A model generated the notes under the pieces. That model did not search any database, had not been told where the DNA came from, and worked only from the letters and a program-made list of their open reading frames with translations. The position numbers and the translations under genes were made by a program. A DNA stretch of 36,206 nt from Nitrosomonadales bacterium (GTDB taxonomy: Bacteria; Pseudomonadota; Gammaproteobacteria; Burkholderiales; Gallionellaceae), in assembly GCA_016223025.1 (NCBI GenBank), contig JACRPU010000039.1:1-36206 (forward strand). Reading direction: 5' to 3'. Positions 7,020-14,684 of the stretch are shown piece by piece. Numbering within the stretch: position 1 is the stretch's first letter; every line of letters starts with the position of its first letter.

Positions 7020-9747
7020 GTTCTGCTTCTCCTTTCTGATGCACGCAACAAAGCAGCGGCAATATTACCGTCACGCTGAAGCCCCCTGCGGGCGGGCTGT
7101 AGAAATGGATCCTGCCGCCCAGTTGCTCGGCGCGCTCGCGCATGCCGAGCAGGCCGTAAGAAGTCGGGGCGATGGTGTGCCCTTCCGGCAGCCCGCGGCC
7201 ATTGTCGGCGATTGCCAGAACGATCTCCCCCTCCTCGCAGCGCAATTCGATTTCCACCCGCGATGCGCCGGAATGCCGCGCGACATTGGTGAGGGATTCC
7301 TGGAGAATGCGGAACAGGGCGATCGTCTGCGTCCTGTCCAGATCATCCTTGCAGCCGCCGGTGCAGAGGCTGGAAACGCAGCACTGGATGCCGGTGCGCT
7401 TCTGGAACTGCCCGGCCTGCCATTCCAGCGCCGCCTGCAGGCCGAGATCGTCGAGTATGGTCGGGCGCAGCTCGGTGATGACGCGCCGCATGACCCCCAC
7501 CGCATCATCGAGCAGATGCGACATCGCCCCGATGCGTTCGAGCAGCGGCGCCGCCTCCCGGTTCGCGGACAGCTCGTCCGCCAGCCAGTACACGTCCATT
7601 TTGAGCGCGGTCAGCGTGCCGCCCATGTTATCGTGGATTTCCCGCGCAACGCTGGCCTTTTCCTCTTCGCGCACGATCTGGAGGTGCGCGGACAGATCGT
7701 GCAACTGTTGCTCCACCAGTTTGCGCCCGCTGATGTCCTCGATCACCCCGATGGTGTATTTGGGAATCCCTTCGGCGTCGCGCAGCAGGGAAACGGTCAG
7801 GTTGGTCCATACCGGGCTCCCGTCCTTGCGCACGCAGCGTTTTTCAATGGAATAGGTGGAGATTTCACCCGCCAGCAGTTGCAGGTGGCGCCGCAGGTTC
7901 TTGTCCCGGTCGTCGGGGAAAATGATGTCCTGGAAATTCATCGGGATCAGCTCGTCGCGGTCGTAGCCGACGATTTCGCAGAACTTCCGGTTGACCTGCC
8001 GGAATTGTCCGTCCAGCGCGGCATGCACGATGCCGACCGCCGCCTGCTCCAGAGTGCCTCGGAAGCGTTCCTCGCTTTCCCGCAACCGGGCTTCTTCCAT
8101 CCGCTTGCGCACGGTGATGTCGCGCAGGAAGGCGGCAAATTGCCGCGTTTCATGCATGAAGGTAACGGAAACCTCGATGTCAATTTCATGCCCGTCCTTG
8201 TGGCGGTGGCGGGTCTCGAAGCGGTCGGAGCCGTGCGCGATGATCTTTTCGATATGCGCCTTGGTATCGCCGGGTTTCTCTTTGGCTTCCAGTTGGCTGA
8301 TATGCATCTGCGTCAGCTCTTCCACGGAATAGCCGGAGAAGCCTGCATAGGCCTGGTTGGCCGTCAGCAGGTTGCCCGCCTCGTCGGCTATCCAGAAACC
8401 ATCCATCGCGGTGTCAATCACCCCCTTGTGCAACTGCAGCGCCGCTTCCGTTTCCCGATGGGCGCGCTCCAGATCGCAGCCGCGCTCCTTCACCCGCTGT
8501 TCCAGTTCCGCGTTGGCCCGGCGGATATCCTCTTCCCGCTGCGACAGCCTGGCCAGCATGATGTCGAATGCGTTGGCGAGCCTGCCGATTTCGCCGATGC
8601 CGTTCTGCGGCAGCGCCACGTCGCGGCCGCCCGCCGCGATGGTGTCGGCGGCGGACGCGATCCGTTCGAGCGGGGCAAAGACCCGGCGCAGGACGAGCAG
8701 GCCGACCCCGCCGACCAGCAGCAGCACCAGGAACCCGGCGGTGATGCTGCCGGCCGGAACTGCGGCGATCTGCTGCGCCGCCACTGCGCCCGGCAAGTGG
8801 TACGCGAAGAGCAGGAAGCGCGCCGGATCATCCGGGTCAAAATGGACTCGTTCGGCGGCCAGATAGTGTTTTGGCTCTCTTGCCGCGACCGCCTGGAAAG
8901 GGAAATGTTCCGTCGCGCGCGGATCGAATATCGCCTTGAGAAAAGGAAAGTCAGAGGTGATGTCGCCTTTGCCGCCCGGCTCAAACTCGAAACGCCTCCG
9001 TTCATCCGGATGGAGCAGATATTGCCCGCTCGCGTTCGCCACATAAGCCAGAACGCCGGGCGGCAGGTCCAGTGCGACGGGTTCCAGCAATCCGATCGCG
9101 TCCATATTGATCACCACCATGCCGAAAATCTGTCCGGAAGGCGCAAAGACCGGCGTGGCCGCACGCAATGTCGGACGATATGGCCGCTCTATGGCGCCGC
9201 GTTCCTGGTTGAGATTGAATTCCGAGAGATGCACCTGACCGGCGCGCAGCCCCAGCGTGGCTTTGAAATAATCGCGGTCGGCCTTGGCTTGCAGCACGGC
9301 AGGCGGCGCCACCTCGATCTTTCCTCCGCGATTGTCCACCCGCACGATCTCGCGCCCGCCGTCTGCCACTCCGATGTAGCGCAAGCTGGCGTAATCCGGG
9401 TTCGCGGCCAGGAAGGACGAAAAAATCTGTAGCAGGCGCGCTTCCCATATCTCGCGGGTATCGCCGTCGCGGGCGCCATGCCCCCGATTCGGCACGGCGC
9501 GCATGATGCCGGAAACGGGGGGAGTTCCGGACAGGAACAGCACGTTCTGGCGCAGGTGGGTGATATCGCGGTTCAGCCGCAGCTTCTGGTACTGGAGTTC
9601 CCCTTCCAGGTTGACGCGCTGGCCGCGCAGGTACGCGTCGCGCAGGCGCGCGTCTTCGATGAACAATAACGTCGTGGCGCCCGCAGCCACAAAGGCTATG
9701 GCGATAAAGGCGATGCGCGTGGACAGGCGGAAGTCTGACAGTTTCAT
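6997..9747 (-). CDS. Membrane PAS/HAMP sensor histidine kinase (NarX/DegS type)
   Basis: The 916-residue kinase has a first membrane helix (about 11-30), a periplasmic dCache-like sensor region (31-325), a second helix (about 331-353), HAMP (354-405), a coiled coil, two PAS domains (about 440-550 and 560-680), a HisKA_3 segment with H705 in AREIHDNMGGTLTALKMDVY, and an HATPase domain with ADNGRGLPEG (847-856) and SYGLLGMRERAEQLGG. HisKA_3 kinases pair with NarL-type regulators, and the next gene is one, overlapping by 23 bases. ATG 9747 was chosen over 9825 because the protein then starts MKLSDFRLSTR directly before the helix; the extra 26 residues come from a repeat. The signal sensed is unknown. 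Confidence 0.92.
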   Translation of the reverse strand: MKLSDFRLSTRIAFIAIAFVAAGATTLLFIEDARLRDAYLRGQRVNLEGELQYQKLRLNRDITHLRQNVLFLSGTPPVSGIMRAVPNRGHGARDGDTREIWEARLLQIFSSFLAANPDYASLRYIGVADGGREIVRVDNRGGKIEVAPPAVLQAKADRDYFKATLGLRAGQVHLSEFNLNQERGAIERPYRPTLRAATPVFAPSGQIFGMVVINMDAIGLLEPVALDLPPGVLAYVANASGQYLLHPDERRRFEFEPGGKGDITSDFPFLKAIFDPRATEHFPFQAVAAREPKHYLAAERVHFDPDDPARFLLFAYHLPGAVAAQQIAAVPAGSITAGFLVLLLVGGVGLLVLRRVFAPLERIASAADTIAAGGRDVALPQNGIGEIGRLANAFDIMLARLSQREEDIRRANAELEQRVKERGCDLERAHRETEAALQLHKGVIDTAMDGFWIADEAGNLLTANQAYAGFSGYSVEELTQMHISQLEAKEKPGDTKAHIEKIIAHGSDRFETRHRHKDGHEIDIEVSVTFMHETRQFAAFLRDITVRKRMEEARLRESEERFRGTLEQAAVGIVHAALDGQFRQVNRKFCEIVGYDRDELIPMNFQDIIFPDDRDKNLRRHLQLLAGEISTYSIEKRCVRKDGSPVWTNLTVSLLRDAEGIPKYTIGVIEDISGRKLVEQQLHDLSAHLQIVREEEKASVAREIHDNMGGTLTALKMDVYWLADELSANREAAPLLERIGAMSHLLDDAVGVMRRVITELRPTILDDLGLQAALEWQAGQFQKRTGIQCCVSSLCTGGCKDDLDRTQTIALFRILQESLTNVARHSGASRVEIELRCEEGEIVLAIADNGRGLPEGHTIAPTSYGLLGMRERAEQLGGRIHFYSPPAGGFSVTVILPLLCCVHQKGEAEHDTHPDC

Positions 9748-9814
9748 AAAAGTGTTTCCAAGCCGGACGAGCCGGAACCAAAATTGGGAAGCCGTCTTTT
9801 CGTAGTTTTCTCGT

Positions 9815-10081
9815 AGGTTGGGCAAAGCGGAGCGTGCCCAACATTAGATACCGAAAAACTTTTTTCCGGGCACCCGAATGATCCTAAAAACCTCAATTCA
9901 AGCCACAGAGAACACAGAGGTCACAGAGAAATCAGCGGTACGACACGTTTTTATGGCACACCAAAAAGGTGAATCAATTTCTTGGTTCAACCGTTTGTTT
10001 TTACTCTGTGTTCTCTGTGGCTGACAGAGTTTTTAAGGATGATGCTTTCGCTTGTTGTGTACGCTCCGCTTTGCCCAACCT
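9815..10081. repeat. 267-bp nested inverted repeat
   Basis: The outer arms 9815-9835 and 10061-10081 are perfect 21-base reverse complements (aggttgggcaaagcggagcg and partner). Inside, 9901-9919 and 10004-10022 are perfect 19-base reverse complements built on ccacagagaacacagag. Between the two sets, atcctaaaaa near 9891 and tttttaaggat near 10030 also pair roughly. The layout resembles a MITE-like or palindromic repeat element without coding capacity. Confidence 0.85.
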
Positions 10082-10094
10082 TCAACAAGTTTGT

Positions 10095-10136
10095 GCGAAC
10101 GGCCACCGATTGTAAATCGGCAAGCTATCCGTTCGC
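10095..10136. repeat. Double hairpin downstream of mltA
   Basis: gcgaacgg (10095-10102) pairs with ccgttcgc (10129-10136), and inside it ccgat (10106-10110) pairs with atcgg (10116-10120). No T-run follows on either strand, so a Rho-independent terminator is unlikely. The inner arm resembles a tRNA-Tyr anticodon arm, but no other tRNA part is present. Confidence 0.6.
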
Positions 10137-10185
10137 GCCGAGACTCGAAGCATGGGCGGTTAATTTTCAGAAGTGCCCATCTATC

Positions 10186-11385
10186 TCAATAGGTCAGCGC
10201 CGGTTCCCCGCCTTTGGGAAACAGCACCCACATCCTCCCCTGCTGCTTCATTTTTCCCGCCTGTTCTGCGGCCGCCGCGCCAAAGCCCCAGAAGAAATCC
10301 GCGCGCACCGCGCCCTTGATGGCGCCGCCGGTATCCTGCGCCAGCATCAGGCGGTTGAGCGGCGCGCTGTCGTTGGGGTAGGTGGTGGCGAGAAATACCG
10401 GCGCGCCCAGCGGGATGGTGCGCGGGTCCACCGCCAGGCTGTATTCGCCGGTGAGCGGCACGCCCAGCGCGCCCAGCGGCGCGGCCAGGCCGCCGGGCAA
10501 TTCGCGGAAGAACACGTAGCTGGGGTTTTGCGCCAGCAGCGCGGCAAGCTTGGCCGGATGCCGTTCGGCCCATGCCTTGATGCCCTGCATGGAGGCTTCT
10601 TCCAGCTTGAGCTCGCCCGTTTCCACCAGTTTCCTGCCGACGGACACATATGGGTGGCCGTTCTGGTCGGCATAACCGACCTTTATCAGGCTTCCATCGG
10701 GCAACTCGATCCGTCCCGAGCCCTGGATTTGCAGGAAGAACAGTTCCACCGCGCTGTCAACCCAGAACAGTTCGCGCCCCCTGAGCGAATTATTCCCGCC
10801 ATCAATTTCGGCGCGGCTGTAATAGGGCACCACGCGCTTGCCTTGCAGGCGCCCGCGCAGGCGCAAATCCTTGAGCTGCGGATAGGCTTCGCCCAGATCA
10901 ATTTGCAGCAGGTCATCCGGCGCGGCATACAGCGGGTAGCGGAAGCGGGCGTTCCGGGCGCGGCTGCCGTAGAGCCTGGGCTCGTAATAGCCGGTGATCG
11001 TGCCCCGGTCGCTGCCGTCGGGGTTGAATACCTGATAGGGAGTAAACCATTCTTCGTAAAATGCGCGCAGCGAAGCGCTGTCACTCGCACCCGGTTGCCC
11101 GGCACCCAGGTTTTCGGCGCCGGCGCACGCCGCCTGCCAGTGCGGTTTGGCTTTCAGCACCCGGCAGCTTTGCAGGAGCGCCGGCCAGGACGGCGCAAGA
11201 TCGAGCGCCTGCCAGCCCGGCAGCATTTCCCATTTGCTCACCGCGAACACGGGAGCGGGCAGCGCCACGGCAGGCGGCATCACGGCAGGAGGCGGCGCGA
11301 TGGGCGGCTTGGGCGGCGCGGCGCAGGCGGCGAGCAACGCGCACCACATCCAGGCCAGCCATTTGTTATTTCTTTCCGGCGTCAC
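10186..11385 (-). CDS. mltA: Membrane-bound lytic murein transglycosylase A
   Basis: The 399-residue lipoprotein cleaves peptidoglycan glycan strands from the outer membrane, giving 1,6-anhydro-MurNAc ends. The N-terminus has a lipobox (LLAACAAP), then a proline-rich linker, the MltA domain with GTITGYYEPRL and FFLQIQGSGRIEL, and the 3D region with VDPRTIPLGAPVF and AQDTGGAIKGAVRADFFWG; D351 of this last motif matches the catalytic aspartate. It starts at GTG 11385 with GGAAGAAGC just upstream, and overlaps the stop of the methyltransferase gene by four bases (GTGA), so expression is coupled. Length and motifs fit a full enzyme. Together with amgK-murU nearby it points to active wall turnover and recycling. 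Confidence 0.95.
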   Translation of the reverse strand: MTPERNNKWLAWMWCALLAACAAPPKPPIAPPPAVMPPAVALPAPVFAVSKWEMLPGWQALDLAPSWPALLQSCRVLKAKPHWQAACAGAENLGAGQPGASDSASLRAFYEEWFTPYQVFNPDGSDRGTITGYYEPRLYGSRARNARFRYPLYAAPDDLLQIDLGEAYPQLKDLRLRGRLQGKRVVPYYSRAEIDGGNNSLRGRELFWVDSAVELFFLQIQGSGRIELPDGSLIKVGYADQNGHPYVSVGRKLVETGELKLEEASMQGIKAWAERHPAKLAALLAQNPSYVFFRELPGGLAAPLGALGVPLTGEYSLAVDPRTIPLGAPVFLATTYPNDSAPLNRLMLAQDTGGAIKGAVRADFFWGFGAAAAEQAGKMKQQGRMWVLFPKGGEPALTY

Positions 11386-11987
11386 GCTTCTTCCTTCTGC
11401 AACTCGATCAAACGGAACCAGCCGCGCGCCAGCGCGGGCTGATCCGACAGCACGCGCAATTCCGGCACGTTCTCCAGCACGTCTTCAAACACCACGTCCA
11501 GCCGGGTTGCCAGCCGCCCGGCCAGCGGGCTCAGGCAGCGCCGCAACCAGGCGCGTTGCCCGCGCCGCAGGAACTTGTCGAGCAGCAGGATGCGCCCGCC
11601 CGGTCTGAGCACCCGCGCCGATTCGGCCAGACATTGCTGCGGTTGCGGCACCACGGCGAGAATCAGGTGCAACACCACGAAGTCGAAACTGTGCGCGGCA
11701 AACGGCAAAGCCATGCTGTCGCCCAGCACCATCCGCATTTGCAGCCCGCGCATTCTGGGTTTTGCCCGCGCCAGCATCGCGCCGGTCAAGTCCAGCGCGG
11801 TGTACTCGTGGCACGGCGGCAAAAAGGGAAAATCCAGCCCGGTTCCCGCGCCGTCGAGCAAAACCCGCACAGCGCCCTGTTGCGGCAACTGCGCCAGGCT
11901 GCGCCGCCTGATACCGGCGGCAACGCCGCTGTCAATAACGGCATCATAAATCGGCGCGATGAAGCGGTAGCTGGTTTTTAGCGACAT
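11382..11987 (-). CDS. Class I SAM-dependent methyltransferase
   Basis: The 201-residue protein has motif I VRVLLDGAGTGLDFPFLP (about 41-58), ALDLTGAML, GDSMALPFAAHSFDFVVLHL and a post-III ARVLRPGGRILLLDKF, typical of UbiE-like Methyltransf_11 proteins. The substrate is not evident; the start MSLKTSYRFIAPIYD resembles enzymes of the quinone or lipid methyltransferase type. ATG 11987 was chosen because the in-frame extension upstream to 12215 runs through dispersed repeats. It overlaps mltA by four bases. In relatives ksgA often follows pdxA; this protein is not KsgA, as its motifs and length differ. Confidence 0.85.
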   Translation of the reverse strand: MSLKTSYRFIAPIYDAVIDSGVAAGIRRRSLAQLPQQGAVRVLLDGAGTGLDFPFLPPCHEYTALDLTGAMLARAKPRMRGLQMRMVLGDSMALPFAAHSFDFVVLHLILAVVPQPQQCLAESARVLRPGGRILLLDKFLRRGQRAWLRRCLSPLAGRLATRLDVVFEDVLENVPELRVLSDQPALARGWFRLIELQKEEA

Positions 11988-12095
11988 GCCATCAATGCGG
12001 TAACCGGTGTCGCCGGCCGGATATTTTTCCCGTGATACAACCCGCTCTCCGCGCAAGCCGCATCGAAGTAAAAAAACCGTTTGTGGCGAGATTGT

Positions 12096-12176
12096 CGAAG
12101 ACGGCTTCCCATTTTTAACGTGAAACTCGCGTAACGAGGGCCTCGCCCTCTCTCCCTCCAGAGAGTAGAGTGAGGG
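12096..12176. repeat. Dispersed repeats between pdxA and methyltransferase
   Basis: Bases 12096-12116 are an inverted copy of the aaaatgggaagccgtctt repeat seen at 9780 and 3671. Directly abutting, 12117-12176 hold a second family: aacgtgaaactcgcgtaacg, then gagggcctcgccctc and tctctccctccagagagtag, which form small hairpins, ending tgaggg. A close copy lies at 27474-27536 and a partial one at 35824-35849. The 291-base gap 11988-12278 otherwise shows no gene. Confidence 0.8.
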
Positions 12177-12278
12177 AAAACGAGGCCAAAGGCCGAAGTT
12201 TCGAGGAACGGCCAACGGTCAGGGCGCAGACGGTTCATCATTCGGGGTGGCCTGCGCCATGTGCGTCAGGTTCATGCT

Positions 12279-13274
12279 TCACGAAGCCATGCGCTCGCAT
12301 CGAGCCATATCCGCCGCCACCCGGATCGCTTCCAGCAGGCTGCCCGCGTCGGCATTGCCGGTTCCGGCCAGCTCCAGCGCCGTGCCGTGATCTACCGAGG
12401 TGCGGATGATGGGCAGGCCCAGCGTCACGTTCACGCCGTGGCCGAAGCTGGCGTGCTTGAGCACCGGCAGGCCCTGGTCGTGGTACATCGCCAGCACGCA
12501 GTCGCACTGCGCCAGGCGCTTCGGCGTGAACAGGGTGTCGGCGGGCAGCGGCGCACTGACGTCCAATCCTTGCGCGCGCAGGCTGTCCAGCAGCGGAACC
12601 ATGATGTCAATTTCCTCGCGCCCCAGGTAGCCGCCTTCGCCCGCATGAGGGTTCAGGCCCGCCACCAGGATGCGCGGGTGCGCAATTCCGAAGCGCCGCA
12701 TGAGGTCGCGCCGAATAATGCGCAGCACGCTTTCCAGCAATTCGGCGGAAATCGCGTCCGGCACTTCGCGCAGGGCAAGATGGGTGGTGGCCAGCGCCAC
12801 CCGCATCCCGCCGCCTGCCAGCATCATCACCACCTGCGAGGCGTGCGTCCGTCCGGCAAGGAATTCGGTATGCCCGGTGAACGGGATGCCCGCATCGTTG
12901 ATGATGCCCTTGTGAACCGGTGCGGTGACCATGCCGGCAAATTCGCCGGACAGGCAGCCTTGCGCAGCGCGGCCCAGCAGTTCGAGCACGTAAGGGCTGT
13001 TGGCGGGATTCAGTTTGCCGGGCCGCGCCGGTCGAGCCAGCGGCACATGCAGCACGCGCAGATGTCCGTGCGGCGGAGAAGCGGTTTGCTGCGGGATGTA
13101 ATCATGCAGCATCACGTCCAGGCCGAGCAGCGCGGCGCGCTGCCGCAGCAAGCCCCTGTCGGCAAGCACGACCAACGGTTGTTCCGGCGCTTGCTGCGCC
13201 AGTTGCAAACAGAGATCGGGGCCGATGCCGGCGGGCTCGCCGGAAGTGACCGCCAATACGGGTGCGATTCCCAT
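12279..13274 (-). CDS. pdxA: 4-hydroxythreonine-4-phosphate dehydrogenase
   Basis: The 331-residue enzyme oxidises 4-phosphohydroxy-L-threonine in the DXP-dependent pyridoxal phosphate pathway, in the cytoplasm. It opens with [15 protein letters not shown], and carries the three metal-ligand histidines H165 ([11 protein letters not shown]), H210 ([10 protein letters not shown]) and H265 ([12 protein letters not shown]), almost the same numbers as in E. coli Pdx[19 protein letters not shown] and [13 protein letters not shown] are also present. Length is normal. It follows surA by 24 bases on the same strand, the usual lptD-surA-pdxA order. Downstream the expected ksgA is absent. Confidence 0.97.
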   Translation of the reverse strand: MGIAPVLAVTSGEPAGIGPDLCLQLAQQAPEQPLVVLADRGLLRQRAALLGLDVMLHDYIPQQTASPPHGHLRVLHVPLARPARPGKLNPANSPYVLELLGRAAQGCLSGEFAGMVTAPVHKGIINDAGIPFTGHTEFLAGRTHASQVVMMLAGGGMRVALATTHLALREVPDAISAELLESVLRIIRRDLMRRFGIAHPRILVAGLNPHAGEGGYLGREEIDIMVPLLDSLRAQGLDVSAPLPADTLFTPKRLAQCDCVLAMYHDQGLPVLKHASFGHGVNVTLGLPIIRTSVDHGTALELAGTGNADAGSLLEAIRVAADMARCERMAS

Positions 13275-13298
13275 GCGTGCGAAATAAAGCGCGCGCCG

Positions 13299-14642
13299 TT
13301 ACGGTTTGCCTGCCGCGCCGATGCGGTATTCGACGTAGGCGCGGTCGCGCAACTGGCGCAGCCAGTCCTGATAGGCTTCATCCGACTTGAAGCCGCGTAT
13401 CGCCATGCGCGCCTGCATCTTTTTCTGCTCGGCGCTCACGTCGGCGTTGCGGCGTTCCAGCACCTGGATCAGGTGCCAGCCGAAGCCGGAATGCACCGCG
13501 CTGCTTACCTGCCCGTCCCGCAGGGCGTTTATCGCCTCTTCGAATTCGGGTACGGTTTCGCCCGGCGAAATCCAGCCCAGATCGCCGCCGTGCATGGCGC
13601 TGCCGTCCTCCGAATAGCGTTTGGCCTGCTCGGCAAAATCGGCGCCCGCTTCCACGATGTTCTGCCTGATTTCCAGCAGGCGGCTTCTGGCATCGCTCTC
13701 CGGCATGATCTCGCTGGTCTTGATCAGAATGTGCCGGACACGGGTTTGCTTGAGCATCACCGGGACATCCTTGCTGCGCCGCTCGGCCAGCTTGAGGATA
13801 TGAAAGCCGTTGGGGCTGCGCAGCACCGGGCTGATCTCGCCGGGGCGCATTTTTTGCAGCGCATCCAGAAACAGGGCGGGAACGCGGTCGGCCGGGCGCC
13901 AGCCCATATTGCCGCCTTGCAGCGCATCCTTGGCATCGGAAGATCCGGCCGCCACCTGCGCGAATTCCGCGCCGCCCTGCAACTGGGATAACGCCTGTTC
14001 GATGCGCTGGCGGCTGGCCTGGATTTTCTCGGCGCCGGCCTGTTCCGGCACCAGCACCAGGATGTGCGACAGCCGGTATTCGTCGCCCTTGCCGGGCAAC
14101 CTGGACTGGGTGGCAAGATAATTGTCCACCTCGCTGTCGCCGACCACCAGCTTGCTGTCCACCTCGCGCTCGCGCAGGCGGGAGGCGACGATTTCGCCGC
14201 GGATTTCCTCGCGGAATTTTCCGAAGTCCACGCCCTCTTCTTCCAGCTTGGCGCGGAAATCTGCCAGCGAGGGAAAGTTGTTCTCCTGTGCGATGCGCTG
14301 CAGCGACTTGTCCAGTTGCGTGTCATCCACGCGCACCCCGGTTTCCCTGGCAAACTGCGATTGCAGCCTATCCACGATCATGCGTTCCAGAAGCTGTTTT
14401 TCCAGCACTTCCGGCGCGGGCAGCGGCGTGCCCTGTTTTTGCAACTGCCGCACTACCAGGTCGAGCCGGATATCCAGTTCGAGGCGGGTAATCACGTCGT
14501 CGTTTACCACCGCGATGATCCGGTCAATCGGCACGACCTGTTTTTGCGGGTCGGGTTTCTTTTGCCCGGCCGCGGCGCCGGCGCTTGCCGGGCAGGCCAG
14601 CAGCAGCAACAGGAACATCCACTGCGGTTTGGTTGGCAACAT
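13299..14642 (-). CDS. surA: Periplasmic chaperone and peptidyl-prolyl isomerase SurA
   Basis: A 447-residue periplasmic chaperone for outer-membrane proteins, including LptD. It has a signal peptide (WMFLLLLLACPASAGA), a SurA_N domain (IDRIIAVVNDDVITRLEL onward), then two parvulin-type PPIase domains: one around YRLSHILVLVP to GFHILKLAER and one around TRVRHILIKTS to GWHLIQVLERR. ATG 14642 was chosen because AAAGGT lies at good spacing upstream and the signal peptide follows directly; ATG 14669 in the same frame would add nine residues. It is 42 bases downstream of lptD, its main client's gene. Confidence 0.96.
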   Translation of the reverse strand: MLPTKPQWMFLLLLLACPASAGAAAGQKKPDPQKQVVPIDRIIAVVNDDVITRLELDIRLDLVVRQLQKQGTPLPAPEVLEKQLLERMIVDRLQSQFARETGVRVDDTQLDKSLQRIAQENNFPSLADFRAKLEEEGVDFGKFREEIRGEIVASRLREREVDSKLVVGDSEVDNYLATQSRLPGKGDEYRLSHILVLVPEQAGAEKIQASRQRIEQALSQLQGGAEFAQVAAGSSDAKDALQGGNMGWRPADRVPALFLDALQKMRPGEISPVLRSPNGFHILKLAERRSKDVPVMLKQTRVRHILIKTSEIMPESDARSRLLEIRQNIVEAGADFAEQAKRYSEDGSAMHGGDLGWISPGETVPEFEEAINALRDGQVSSAVHSGFGWHLIQVLERRNADVSAEQKKMQARMAIRGFKSDEAYQDWLRQLRDRAYVEYRIGAAGKP

Positions 14643-14684
14643 TGAGTGTACCTTTAAAGTTCTTTCCATCCTGTAATCAGCTAA

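Larger units (their letters stand above)
9748..10185. other. Repeat-rich intergenic region between mltA and the kinase gene
   Basis: These 438 bases separate the mltA stop from the kinase start; both genes are on the minus strand. They hold one copy of the gaagcc repeat (9780-9805), a large nested palindrome (9815-10081), a compact double hairpin (10095-10136) and a copy of the agaagtgccc motif (10170-10180). The kinase promoter should lie within it but no convincing box could be picked. No protein-coding gene is supported. Confidence 0.75.

Noticed and set aside
7009-9432. 807-codon plus-strand open frame antisense to the PAS kinase
   Set aside because: Shadow frame without any recognisable domain; the minus-strand kinase is well supported.
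10103-10136. tRNA-Tyr-like anticodon arm (ccgattgtaaatcgg)
   Set aside because: Only the anticodon arm matches. There is no acceptor stem or T-arm at the right distance, and the surrounding bases form their own 8-bp stem.
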